A program made the position numbers and the translations under genes. Below are positions 1-8,866 of a stretch of 64,000 nt of DNA, in pieces (position 1 is the stretch's first letter; every line of letters begins with the position of its first letter). This stretch comes from RGDT01 sp964630925 (GTDB lineage Bacteria; Planctomycetota; Planctomycetia; Gemmatales; Gemmataceae). Below the pieces are notes generated by a model that saw nothing but the letters and a program-made list of their open reading frames with translations, did not search any database and was not told the DNA's origin. The stretch spans positions 1 through 64,000 of the forward strand of contig CAZVZK010000026.1 in assembly GCA_964630925.1 (NCBI GenBank), in the 5' to 3' direction.

Positions 1-1278
<1,278 letters not shown>

Positions 1279-1562
1279 TGTGTAAGTTTCCTCGGTTTCG
1301 GGTGCGGGGAACGCCCCCGCGATCCCTTCGGACGGGGTAAGGGTGAATCGGGCACGCCCCCCGCCGACGCGGCGGGGAATCGGCGTGCGCCATTCAGGCG
1401 TTCATCCTAGTGGGAATACGCCGGCGGCGGAAGGGCTCTTTCGGGCGGGGCGCGTCCACGGGGCGGGGTGGATGACGCCCCGCCCGGCCCATACCATGCC
1501 CAGTGCGGCCGTCGCGCTCCGCCTCCCAAGATCGTATCCCGTACCAGGACATCACCACCATC

Positions 1563-2402
1563 ATGAACCCCGACGGCATCAGCCGGTTGCCCGGCCTCAT
1601 TGCCAAGCACGAGGCCGAGCTCCTCGCCGAGTGGGTGCGGGAGCAGACATCCCGGCTCCGGGTCTCGGGCCGGATCAAGGAGCAGGAGCTGAAGGCCAAC
1701 TGCGCCGACTTCCTCTCCCGGCTACCCAAGGTGGCGGAGGGCGGCGCGGGGGACGACATCCGTGGCCTGCTCGCGGAGGTGTCCCGTTCGCGGAGCATCG
1801 AAGGGTACTCCCCCTCGGAGACCGCCACCTTCGTCTTCTCGCTCAAGCGGCCGCTGTTCGCGGTGCTGGCCCGCGAGCTGGGCCGCGAGCCCGAGGCGCT
1901 CGCCCGCGAGACGTGGCGGGCCACCACGCTGCTCGACGAGCTGGGGCTGTATACCACGGAGGTCTACCAGAAGACCCGCGAGGAGGTGATCGGGCGACAG
2001 CAGCAGGACATGCTGGAGCTGTCCACCCCCGTCGTCAAGCTGTGGGACGGCGTCCTGGCGCTGCCGCTCATCGGGACCCTCGACAGCAGCCGCACGCAGG
2101 TGATAATGGAGGGGCTCCTCCAGCGCATCGTGGATGAGGGGGCCGACTTCGCCATCCTCGACATCACCGGCGTGCCCACGGTGGACACGCTCGTCGCGCA
2201 GCACCTCATCAAGACCGTCACCGCGGCCCGCCTCATGGGGGCGGACTGCATCATCAGCGGCATCCGGCCCGCCATCGCCCAGACCATCGTCCACCTCGGG
2301 GTGGACCTCGGGAACGTCATCACCAAGGCGACCCTGGCCGACGCCTTCGACGTCGCCCTCCGCAAGTCGGGCCTGACCGTCACCCGCGCGGATCGGGGGT
2401 GA
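1563..2402 (+). CDS. RsbR-type stressosome co-antagonist (RsbRD-like N-domain + STAS)
   Basis: RsbR paralogues form the stressosome scaffold with RsbS and carry the variable sensor domain. The 279-residue protein has an all-helical N-terminal half (about 1-150) like RsbRD N-domains, then a STAS domain (about 155-265). Against my memory of Bacillus RsbRA, the second phosphorylated threonine is kept in the motif TVDTLVAQH, while the first site reads LDSSR, a serine in place of threonine. The conserved GIRPAIAQT strand is present. I chose the ATG at 1563; an in-frame GTG at 1503 would add 20 poorly conserved-looking residues. The stop overlaps the rsbS start as GTGA. As first gene of the operon it probably supplies the signal input. 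The ligand is not evident; no haem, PAS or flavin motif is visible. Confidence 0.87.
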   Translation: MNPDGISRLPGLIAKHEAELLAEWVREQTSRLRVSGRIKEQELKANCADFLSRLPKVAEGGAGDDIRGLLAEVSRSRSIEGYSPSETATFVFSLKRPLFAVLARELGREPEALARETWRATTLLDELGLYTTEVYQKTREEVIGRQQQDMLELSTPVVKLWDGVLALPLIGTLDSSRTQVIMEGLLQRIVDEGADFAILDITGVPTVDTLVAQHLIKTVTAARLMGADCIISGIRPAIAQTIVHLGVDLGNVITKATLADAFDVALRKSGLTVTRADRG

Positions 2403-2794
2403 CCGTGGAGCGTATCCCGATCCTCCGCATGGGCGACTTCCTGCTCGTCACCATCCAGGTGGACATGCACGACCGCCTGGCGATGACCCTCCAGGACGAC
2501 CTCACACAGATGGTCTCCTCGACCGGCGCACGCGGCGTCCTGATCGACATCTCGGCGCTGGAGATCGTCGACAGCTTCATCGGGCGGATGATCTCCAACA
2601 TCTCGGGGATGGCCCGCGTGCTGGACGCCGACACGGTGGTGGTCGGCATGAGGCCCGCCGTCGCCATCACCCTGGTCGAGCTGGGCCTGTCGCTGCCGGG
2701 TGTGCGTACGGCCCTGAACGTCGAGAAGGGGATGGACCTCCTACGTGCCTCCGGGGGGGGCCGTCCGGGGAGGGCGCGTCGATGGGCACGGTGA
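2399..2794 (+). CDS. rsbS: RsbS-type anti-sigma antagonist (single STAS domain)
   Basis: RsbS is the single-domain STAS core of the stressosome that holds the kinase RsbT until it is phosphorylated. This 131-residue protein is essentially one STAS domain. The phosphorylatable serine sits in the motif EIVDSFIGR, matching the IDSF motif of Bacillus RsbS, and GMRPAVAITLVELG is the typical following strand and helix. The start is a GTG overlapping the upstream stop (GTGA), which suggests translational coupling. The tail (about residues 115-131) is Gly/Arg-rich, not STAS-like, and overlaps the next gene by 13 nt. Confidence is high for the family; partner specificity is inferred from operon order R-S-T. 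Confidence 0.9.
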   Translation: MTVERIPILRMGDFLLVTIQVDMHDRLAMTLQDDLTQMVSSTGARGVLIDISALEIVDSFIGRMISNISGMARVLDADTVVVGMRPAVAITLVELGLSLPGVRTALNVEKGMDLLRASGGGRPGRARRWAR

Positions 2795-3186
2795 AGTCCG
2801 ACACCATGCCGGTGCGCTCGGAGGGGGACGTGGTGTCGGTGAGGCAGGCCGTCCGCAGGTGGGCTGCCGAATTGGGCTTCAGCCTGGTCGAGCAGACGAA
2901 GGTGGTGACCGCGGCGAGCGAATTGGCACGTAACACGCTGATACATGGGGGCGGCGGGGAGGCCCGCCTTGAATCGCTCACGGAGGGCGGCCGCAAGGGC
3001 CTCCGGCTGGTCTTCGAGGACAAGGGGCCGGGGATCGCCGACCTCGACCTCGCGCTCAAGGACGGCTACACGACGGGGGGAGGCCTGGGCCTCGGCCTGA
3101 GCGGGTCGAAGCGTCTGATGACCGACTTCGAGATCGTCTCCCGGCCCGGCGAGGGGACGCGTGTCACCGTGACCAAGTGGAAGTAG
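2782..3186 (+). CDS. rsbT: RsbT-type serine kinase / switch ATPase (GHKL fold)
   Basis: RsbT phosphorylates RsbR and RsbS, leaves the stressosome and activates a downstream phosphatase. The 134-residue protein is a compact GHKL ATPase. Its N-box reads SELARNTLIHGGGG (about residues 49-62), followed by FEDKGPGIADL (G1 box) and GGGLGLGLSGSKRLM (G2/lid). Length is the normal 130-140 residues. ATG 2782 lies inside the rsbS reading frame and is preceded by a purine-rich GGGGAGGG at 2767-2774, a good ribosome-binding site. The next gene starts 7 nt downstream. In Bacillus the target of RsbT is RsbU; here the adjacent ATPase-phosphatase fusion or the histidine kinase with an RsbT-like N-domain is the plausible partner (inference). 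Confidence 0.9.
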   Translation: MGTVKSDTMPVRSEGDVVSVRQAVRRWAAELGFSLVEQTKVVTAASELARNTLIHGGGGEARLESLTEGGRKGLRLVFEDKGPGIADLDLALKDGYTTGGGLGLGLSGSKRLMTDFEIVSRPGEGTRVTVTKWK

Positions 3187-3193
3187 GTGTCCA

Positions 3194-4195
3194 TTGCATG
3201 GCAGCGTCGCCGTCCCGGTCAACGAAGCCAGCCAGGTCGGCGAGGCCCGGCGGGCCGCCGTCGGCATGGCGGACCGGCTCGGCTTCGACGAGGAGGGCCA
3301 GGGACGCGTCGGCGTCGTCACCACGGAGGCGGCGACGAACCTCTTCAAGCACGCCCGCGAGGGGGTGGTCCTGCTCCGCGCCCTCGAATGCGGCCGATCC
3401 CTGGGGGTCGAGGTGCTGGCGCTGGACCGCGGCCCCGGTATGGCCGACCCCGCCCGCTGCATGCGGGACGGCTACTCGACGGCGGGGACGCCTGGCAACG
3501 GCCTCGGCGCCATGGCGCGTCTCTCGGCGACCCTGGACCTGTATTCCCGTGTCCCCTCCGGGACCGCGCTGGTGGCGCGTCTGTGGGCCGACGACGCGCC
3601 GGGGCCCGGCCGCTTCCTCGTGGCGGGGGTGTCCGTGCCCAAGGCAGGGGAGAGCATTTGCGGCGACTCCTGGGCGGAAGCGTTCGAGGGCGGCCGCGCC
3701 CTGTTCCTGGTGGCCGACGGCCTGGGCCACGGCCCCCAGGCGGCCGAGGCGTCGCTCGCCGCCGTGCGTATCTTCCAGGAACGCGCCCGCCTCGGGCCCG
3801 CCGGCATCCTCCAGGCCGCCCACGCCGCCCTGCGGGGTACCCGCGGGGCGGCCGTCGCCGTCGCGGAGATCGAGGCGGGGGAGGTGCGTTTCGCCGGGGT
3901 GGGGAACATCGCCGGCTGCGTGCTATCCGGGGACGCGAGCCGGAGCATGGTCTCGCACAACGGCATCGTGGGCCACGAGGCGCGGCGCTTCCAGGAGTTC
4001 ACCTACCCCTTCCCGCCCGGCGCGATGCTCGTCATGCACTCCGACGGCGTGGTCACCCGCTGGGGCCTCAACGACTCCCCCGGCCTGGCGGCCCACGATC
4101 CGGCGCTTGTCGCCGGCGTCCTGTACCGCGACTTCAGCCGGGGCCGCGACGACGCGACGGTCCTGGTGGCCCGCGCCACGGGGGGCGTCGCATGA
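3194..4195 (+). CDS. Fusion of RsbT/RsbW-like ATPase and PP2C (RsbX/SpoIIE-type) phosphatase
   Basis: This 333-residue protein joins two stressosome functions. Residues about 10-130 form a GHKL ATPase: N-box TEAATNLFKHA, then LDRGPGMADPARC and a GNGLGAMARL glycine motif. Residues about 145-330 form a PP2C/SpoIIE-type phosphatase with GDSWAEAF and LFLVADGLGHGP, the usual metal-binding aspartate/glycine motif, and a late GRDDATVLVA. In Bacillus RsbX this phosphatase resets RsbR and RsbS. No ATG fits the frame, so the start appears to be TTG 3194, 7 nt after the rsbT stop. The stop overlaps the next start as ATGA. Phosphatase plus ATPase in one chain suggests reset and switching are physically linked. 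Substrates are not known from sequence. Confidence 0.85.
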   Translation: MHGSVAVPVNEASQVGEARRAAVGMADRLGFDEEGQGRVGVVTTEAATNLFKHAREGVVLLRALECGRSLGVEVLALDRGPGMADPARCMRDGYSTAGTPGNGLGAMARLSATLDLYSRVPSGTALVARLWADDAPGPGRFLVAGVSVPKAGESICGDSWAEAFEGGRALFLVADGLGHGPQAAEASLAAVRIFQERARLGPAGILQAAHAALRGTRGAAVAVAEIEAGEVRFAGVGNIAGCVLSGDASRSMVSHNGIVGHEARRFQEFTYPFPPGAMLVMHSDGVVTRWGLNDSPGLAAHDPALVAGVLYRDFSRGRDDATVLVARATGGVA

Positions 4196-6342
4196 GCAAG
4201 CCGCTGCTCGCCATCGAGCTGCGTCTGGAGCCGGACGTCGTCCTCGCGCGGCAGCGGGCGCGGCAGATCGCGGCCCTGTTCGGATTCGAGGTCCAGGACC
4301 AGACGCGCTTCGCCACCGCCGTCTCCGAGATCGCCCGCAATGCCTTCCAGTACGCCGGCGGGGGGAGGGTCGACTTCCTCATCGAGGAGGGGGCCGCCCC
4401 GGAGCTCGTCGTCCGCGTGACCGACCGCGGCCCCGGCATCGCCGACCTGCAGGCGCTACTCGACGGCAGTTACCGCTCCGCGACGGGGATGGGCGTGGGC
4501 CTGGCCGGCTCGCGCCGGCTCATGGACCGTTTCGAGGTGGGGGCCGTGCCCGGCGGGGGCACCGCCGTCCTCCTCGGCAAGCGCCTGCCGGCGGGGGCGG
4601 ACGCGAGCGGGGCGGCCATCGCGCGGGCGGCGGCGGAGCTGAGCAGGACGGCCCCGCACGATCCGGCGGCCGAGGTGCGGCGTCAGAACCAGGAGCTGCT
4701 CCAGGCGCTGGAGGAGCTGGGCCGGCGTCAGGAGCAGCTGCGGCAGGTGAACCGCGAATTGGAGGACACCAACCGGGGCGTGGTCGCCCTGTACGCCGAG
4801 CTGGACGAGCGGGCCGACCACCTGCGTCGGGCGTCGGAGATGAAGTCGCGGTTCCTGTCGGACATGAGCCACGAATTCCGCACGCCGCTGAACTCCATCA
4901 TGTCGCTGGCCCGCATCCTGTTGGACCGGACCGACGGCGAGCTTTCCCCGGAGCAAGAGCGTCAGGTGACCTACATCCGCCGTTCGGCGGAGGGGCTGTC
5001 GGACCTGGTGAACGACCTGCTCGACCTGGCGAAGGTGGAGGCGGGCAAGGTGGAGGTGCGGTCGCACGAGTTCTGCCCGTCGGCGACTTTCGGCGCGCTG
5101 CGAGGGATGCTGCGGCCGCTGTTGGCTCACAACTCCTCCGTCGCACTCGTCTTCGAGGATCCGGCCGGGCTCGGGATGATGGACACGGACGAGGGGAAGG
5201 TGTCGCAGGTGCTGCGTAACCTCATCTCCAACGCCCTGAAGTTCACGGAGAGCGGCGAGGTGCGTGTGCGAGGGGTGGCGGGGCCGGACGGGGCGGCGGT
5301 CTTCACCGTGTCGGACACCGGCATCGGCATCGCCGAGGAGGACCAGCAGGCGATCTTCCGCGAGTTCACGCAGCTCGACAGCGCGCGGCAGCGGAAGGTG
5401 AGGGGGACCGGCCTGGGCCTGCCGCTCTCTCGCAAGCTGGCCGAGCTGCTCGGGGGGACGCTCACCGTGAGCAGCGCGCCGGGCGCCGGCTCGACGTTCA
5501 CGCTCACGGTCCCGGCCGTGTACCGCGGGCCGGCCGAGGCCGCCTACGCGGGGGAGGCGGACCCGCACGTGGACCCGACGCGGAGGCAGGTGCTGGTGGT
5601 GGAGGACAACCGCGAGACGCTGTTCATTTACGAGAAGCTCCTCAAGGGGTCGGCCTTCCAGGTGGTGCCGGCGCGGAACGTCCGGGCGGCGCGGCGGCTG
5701 GCGCAGCAGCTCAGGCCGGCGGCCATCGTGGCGGACGTCCTCCTCGACGGGGAGGACACGTGGGGGCTGATCGCAGAATTGAAACGCGAGCCCCGGACAC
5801 GGGACATCCCCCTGTGGGTGGTGACGATGGTGGACAACCGGGGGAAGGCGCTGGCGCTGGGGGCGGACGACTTCGCCCTCAAGCCGGTGGATCGCGCGTG
5901 GCTGCTGGGGCGCCTCGAGGCGCTCCCCGGCGGGGGCGACACGGTGCTGGTGATCGACGACGACGAGGTGTCGCGTTATCTGCTGCGCGGCCTGCTCGCC
6001 GACACGCGGCTCCGGGTGGTCGAGGCCACGACGGGTGAGGAGGGCGTGAGTGCGGCGGGCGGGGGGGGGCTGCACGCGGTCTTCCTCGACCTCGACCTGC
6101 CGGGGATGAGCGGGTTCGAGGTGCTGCGGGCGCTGCGTGAGGACGCGGGGACGCGCGGGGTGCCGGTCGTGGTCCACTCGTCGCGTGTCCTGACGGACGA
6201 GGAGCGGCAGGGCCTGGCCCGGCAGGGCGCGGCGCTGCTGCCGAAGGGCGCCGAGTCGCGTGACGTGGCGCTTGCCCTGATGCACGAGGCCCTGGCGTCG
6301 GCGGAGATCGCCGCGAGGGCGTGGAGTGATCGCCATGCCTGA
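4192..6342 (+). CDS. Hybrid sensor histidine kinase: RsbT-like ATPase - HisKA - HATPase - REC - REC
   Basis: This 716-residue cytoplasmic protein has no visible membrane segment. Residues 1-130 repeat the RsbT-like GHKL module (SEIARNAFQYAGGG; TDRGPGIAD; GMGVGLAGSRRLM). A charged coiled coil spans about 160-215, then HisKA with phospho-acceptor His227 in MSHEFRTPLN and a catalytic HATPase domain (SDTGIGI; GTGLGLPLSRKL). Two receiver domains follow, with acceptor aspartates in AIVADVLLDGE and HAVFLDLDLPGMSG. The first receiver has the less usual context ADVLLDGE; the second is canonical. It starts at ATG 4192, overlapping the phosphatase stop by ATGA, and its end overlaps the next gene. The N-domain probably links it to the RsbRST switch, turning stressosome output into phosphorelay; this is inference from domain order and position. 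Confidence 0.88.
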   Translation: MSKPLLAIELRLEPDVVLARQRARQIAALFGFEVQDQTRFATAVSEIARNAFQYAGGGRVDFLIEEGAAPELVVRVTDRGPGIADLQALLDGSYRSATGMGVGLAGSRRLMDRFEVGAVPGGGTAVLLGKRLPAGADASGAAIARAAAELSRTAPHDPAAEVRRQNQELLQALEELGRRQEQLRQVNRELEDTNRGVVALYAELDERADHLRRASEMKSRFLSDMSHEFRTPLNSIMSLARILLDRTDGELSPEQERQVTYIRRSAEGLSDLVNDLLDLAKVEAGKVEVRSHEFCPSATFGALRGMLRPLLAHNSSVALVFEDPAGLGMMDTDEGKVSQVLRNLISNALKFTESGEVRVRGVAGPDGAAVFTVSDTGIGIAEEDQQAIFREFTQLDSARQRKVRGTGLGLPLSRKLAELLGGTLTVSSAPGAGSTFTLTVPAVYRGPAEAAYAGEADPHVDPTRRQVLVVEDNRETLFIYEKLLKGSAFQVVPARNVRAARRLAQQLRPAAIVADVLLDGEDTWGLIAELKREPRTRDIPLWVVTMVDNRGKALALGADDFALKPVDRAWLLGRLEALPGGGDTVLVIDDDEVSRYLLRGLLADTRLRVVEATTGEEGVSAAGGGGLHAVFLDLDLPGMSGFEVLRALREDAGTRGVPVVVHSSRVLTDEERQGLARQGAALLPKGAESRDVALALMHEALASAEIAARAWSDRHA

Positions 6343-8260
6343 CCTGCACTCCGCCCGGATCCTGGTCGTCGATGACACCGAGGCGAGCCGCTACGCGGTC
6401 GGCCGGGTGCTGCAGAAGGCGAGATACACGGTCGTCGAGGCGGCGACCGGCGCCGACGCGCTGCGTCTGGCGGCGGAGGGCGCGGACCTGGTGATCCTGG
6501 ACATCAGCCTGCCGGACATGAGCGGGCACGACGTGTGCCGCCAGTTGAAGGCGGCCCCGGCGACCGCGCACACGCCGATCCTGCACCTCTCGGCGAGCTT
6601 CGTGGGCAGCGAGGCGCGGGCGGAGGGGCTGGAGGGCGGGGCGGACGGCTACCTGACGTACCCCCTGGAGCCGCGCGAGCTGCTGGCGAACGTGGAGGCT
6701 CTGCTGCGGATGAAGCGGGCGGAGTACGCCGCCCGCGCGCAGGGGGAGCTCCTGCGCGTCACGTTGAGCAGCATCGCCGACGGGGTGATCGCCTGCGACA
6801 TGGCGGGGGTGATCACGTTCATCAACCCGATGGCGGGGGGACTGACCGGCTGGGGGGAGGGGGCGGTGGGGCGTCCCGTGGGCGAGGTCTTCAAGCTGGC
6901 CCACGCCGACACGGGCGGGCCGGCCCACGGCCGGGCCGCGGAGGTGTTGAGAACGGGGTCTGGGGCGGAGGGCCACTCGGTGTTGATCGCGTGCGACGGC
7001 ACGCGGCGGCCCATCGAAGACTCGGCGGCGCCCATGCGCGACGGGGACGGGCGGTCCGTGGGCGTGGTCCTCGTGTTCCGGGACGTGACGGAGCGGCGCA
7101 GGCTCGAGGAGGAGCTGCGGCGGCGGGCCGAGGCCCTGGTGGAGCGGGACCGGCGCAAGGACGAGTTCCTGGCGATGTTGGCCCACGAGCTGCGGAACCC
7201 GCTGGCCCCGGTCAGCAACACGCTGGCGATCCTGCGTGCGCGGTACGGCGGCGACCCGGACTTCCGTCCTGCCGGGGAGATCCTTGAGAGGCAGGTGCGG
7301 CACCTCGCCCGGCTGATCGACGACCTGATGGACGTGTCGCGGATCACCAAGGGGAAGCTCGAGCTTCGGAAGGAGACGGTGGGGCTGGCGGAGGCGCTCG
7401 CGCGTGCCGCCGAGCTGGTCGGCCCGGTGATGCAGGAGCGGCGGCACCGGCTGGAGGTGACCCCGCCTGGGCCCGACCTCCTGCTGCGGGCCGACCCGGC
7501 ACGTCTGGAACAGGTCCTGACGAATCTGCTGACGAACGCGGCGAAGTACACCCCCCCCGGCGGACACATCACGCTGATGGGCGTGCGGGAGGGGAGTGAG
7601 GCGGTGGTGCGCGTGACGGATAACGGCATCGGGATCCGGCCGGAGATGATGCCGCGGCTGTTCGACATGTTCCAGCAGGCGGACCGCGTCGCGGGCCGGG
7701 TCTCCGAGGGACTGGGCCTGGGGCTGACGCTGGTGCGGGCGCTGGCGGAGATGCACGGGGGAGGGGTCACGGCGACAAGCGGCGGGCCGGGGCGGGGGAG
7801 CGAGTTCGAGGTCCGCGTGCCCGCCCTGCCGGCCGGCTCCGCGTCCGGCCTGCGTCCGTCGCCCGTGCGCGCCGCCGTGCGGCCCGTGCGTGTGCTGATC
7901 ACCGACGACAACGAGGACGCGTTGACGAGCCTGGCGCAGCTGCTGCGGCTCTCGGGGCACGAGGTGCGCACCGCGCAGGACGGGGCGGAGGCGCTGGCGG
8001 CCGTGACGCACTTCATGCCCGAGGTGGCGCTCCTGGACATCGGCCTTCCCGGCGGGATGGACGGGTACGAGCTGGCCCGACGGCTCCGCGCGGAGGGCGG
8101 GCTGGGGGGGGTGATGCTGGTTGCGATGACCGGCTACGGCCAGCCGGAGGACGTGGCGCGGGCCGCCGCCGCCGGGTTCGACGGCCACATCACCAAGCCG
8201 GCGAGCCTGGATCAGCTGCTCGCCCTACTCGCGTCCGTGCATGAGGTAGTGGGCGGGTGA
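6335..8260 (+). CDS. Hybrid histidine kinase: REC - PAS - HisKA - HATPase - REC
   Basis: Last gene of the stressosome operon, 641 residues. Domains in order: receiver with Asp56 in VILDISLPDMSG; PAS about 140-255 (IADGVIACDMAGVITFINP); HisKA with His284 in MLAHELRNPLAP; HATPase about 385-495 (NLLTNAAKYTPPGG, DNGIGI, GLGLGLTLVRAL); C-terminal receiver with Asp568 in VALLDIGLPGGMDGYE. No transmembrane helix or DNA-binding or enzymatic output domain is visible, so its signal must pass to another protein. I preferred ATG 6335, with GGAG about 8 nt upstream, over GTG 6326; both overlap the end of the preceding kinase. Being co-transcribed after a kinase with two receivers, it may take phosphate from it through the N-terminal receiver. 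Confidence 0.88.
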   Translation: MPDLHSARILVVDDTEASRYAVGRVLQKARYTVVEAATGADALRLAAEGADLVILDISLPDMSGHDVCRQLKAAPATAHTPILHLSASFVGSEARAEGLEGGADGYLTYPLEPRELLANVEALLRMKRAEYAARAQGELLRVTLSSIADGVIACDMAGVITFINPMAGGLTGWGEGAVGRPVGEVFKLAHADTGGPAHGRAAEVLRTGSGAEGHSVLIACDGTRRPIEDSAAPMRDGDGRSVGVVLVFRDVTERRRLEEELRRRAEALVERDRRKDEFLAMLAHELRNPLAPVSNTLAILRARYGGDPDFRPAGEILERQVRHLARLIDDLMDVSRITKGKLELRKETVGLAEALARAAELVGPVMQERRHRLEVTPPGPDLLLRADPARLEQVLTNLLTNAAKYTPPGGHITLMGVREGSEAVVRVTDNGIGIRPEMMPRLFDMFQQADRVAGRVSEGLGLGLTLVRALAEMHGGGVTATSGGPGRGSEFEVRVPALPAGSASGLRPSPVRAAVRPVRVLITDDNEDALTSLAQLLRLSGHEVRTAQDGAEALAAVTHFMPEVALLDIGLPGGMDGYELARRLRAEGGLGGVMLVAMTGYGQPEDVARAAAAGFDGHITKPASLDQLLALLASVHEVVGG

Positions 8261-8267
8261 CACGACC

Positions 8268-8330
8268 CCACCCCCGTCCCCTCCCCGAAACGGAGGGGGG
8301 GGACACAAGAGTGTCGAATTCAGCGGCAGG
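8268..8330. repeat. Interspersed palindromic GC repeat, copy 1
   Basis: Core hairpin CCCCTCC (8278-8284) with GGAGGGG (8292-8298) around a CCCGAAAC-like loop, followed by a tail ending in TTCAGCGGCAGG. The same core and tail occur at 11664-11734 and 32302-32382, and a related hairpin at 32459-32515. Here it sits immediately after the last stressosome operon stop, so it could also act as a transcription terminator. Confidence 0.7.
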
Positions 8331-8499
8331 AGGTGCGCGCGTCGCTCGTGCGTGATGGTGCGACGATGGCTGTTGCGATGTGGGCCTCCGCAGGGCCGCC
8401 GCCGGGCTTTACTGAGTTCGCCGAGGCGGCTCCAACAGCCGACGGCGCAGAGGGGATGGTTGCCATGTGTGGAGTTGTCTGCCCGCCCCTGGTTCCGGC

Positions 8500-8760
8500 C
8501 TGGGGGCTTGACTGGCAGGCGGAAGGGGGTCGCGCGTCGGCGGGTATGTGCCGCGGACATGAGGCTGTCCTGGGTTTCGCGGAGTTGGGCTGCGGTTATC
8601 CCCTGGGCGCTGTCGGCCAGGACGGATGCCTGCCACGTCCAGGCGTCTCCACCTTCGTCTGCTCGGGGGCCTTGTCGGCGAGCGTGCCGGTGGGGGCGGC
8701 GGCCTGGATGAGGGTCGGCAGGCCGGCGGCGTCACCGGCGGGCGTGGCGGGGTCGGGCAT
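8500..8760 (-). pseudogene. Possible small hypothetical protein broken by a frameshift
   Basis: On the minus strand an ATG at 8760 opens a 54-codon frame (stop 8596-8598) whose sequence, MPDPATPAGDAAGLPTLIQ and onward, has protein-like composition. Near 8636-8642 the protein-like reading continues in another frame as TWQASVLADSAQGITAAQL and on to an ATPFRL stretch near 8500. One base of indel would join the two into a protein of roughly 85 residues. I do not recognise the family. It could be a decayed gene or a sequencing error; chance open frames in GC-rich DNA are the alternative. Confidence 0.3.
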
Positions 8761-8866
8761 GGCGAGGGCTCCTGGGAGGCGTGGCCGTCAGTATAGGGCG
8801 AAACGGAGTTGCCGCGGGACGGGCCGTCCGCCATGATTCAGGCAGCCCCCACGGCGAGGCCGAGAC

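Larger units (their letters stand above)
8261..8866. other. 606-bp gap between the stressosome operon and glgC
   Basis: No intact gene is supported here. The gap holds one copy of the palindromic GC repeat (8268-8330) and a possible frameshifted small gene on the minus strand (8500-8760). The 167-codon plus-strand frame at 8333-8836 has an implausible composition and no recognisable motif, so I treat it as chance. A GTG start for glgC follows directly at 8867. Confidence 0.5.

Noticed and set aside
1461..1485. 8-bp GC hairpin between rpsA and the stressosome operon as a terminator
   Set aside because: It lies between divergent genes where no terminator is expected, and has no T-tract on either strand.
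8333..8836. 167-codon plus-strand frame after the stressosome operon
   Set aside because: No ribosome-binding site, motif or plausible composition; overlaps a repeat and a better-looking, broken minus-strand frame.
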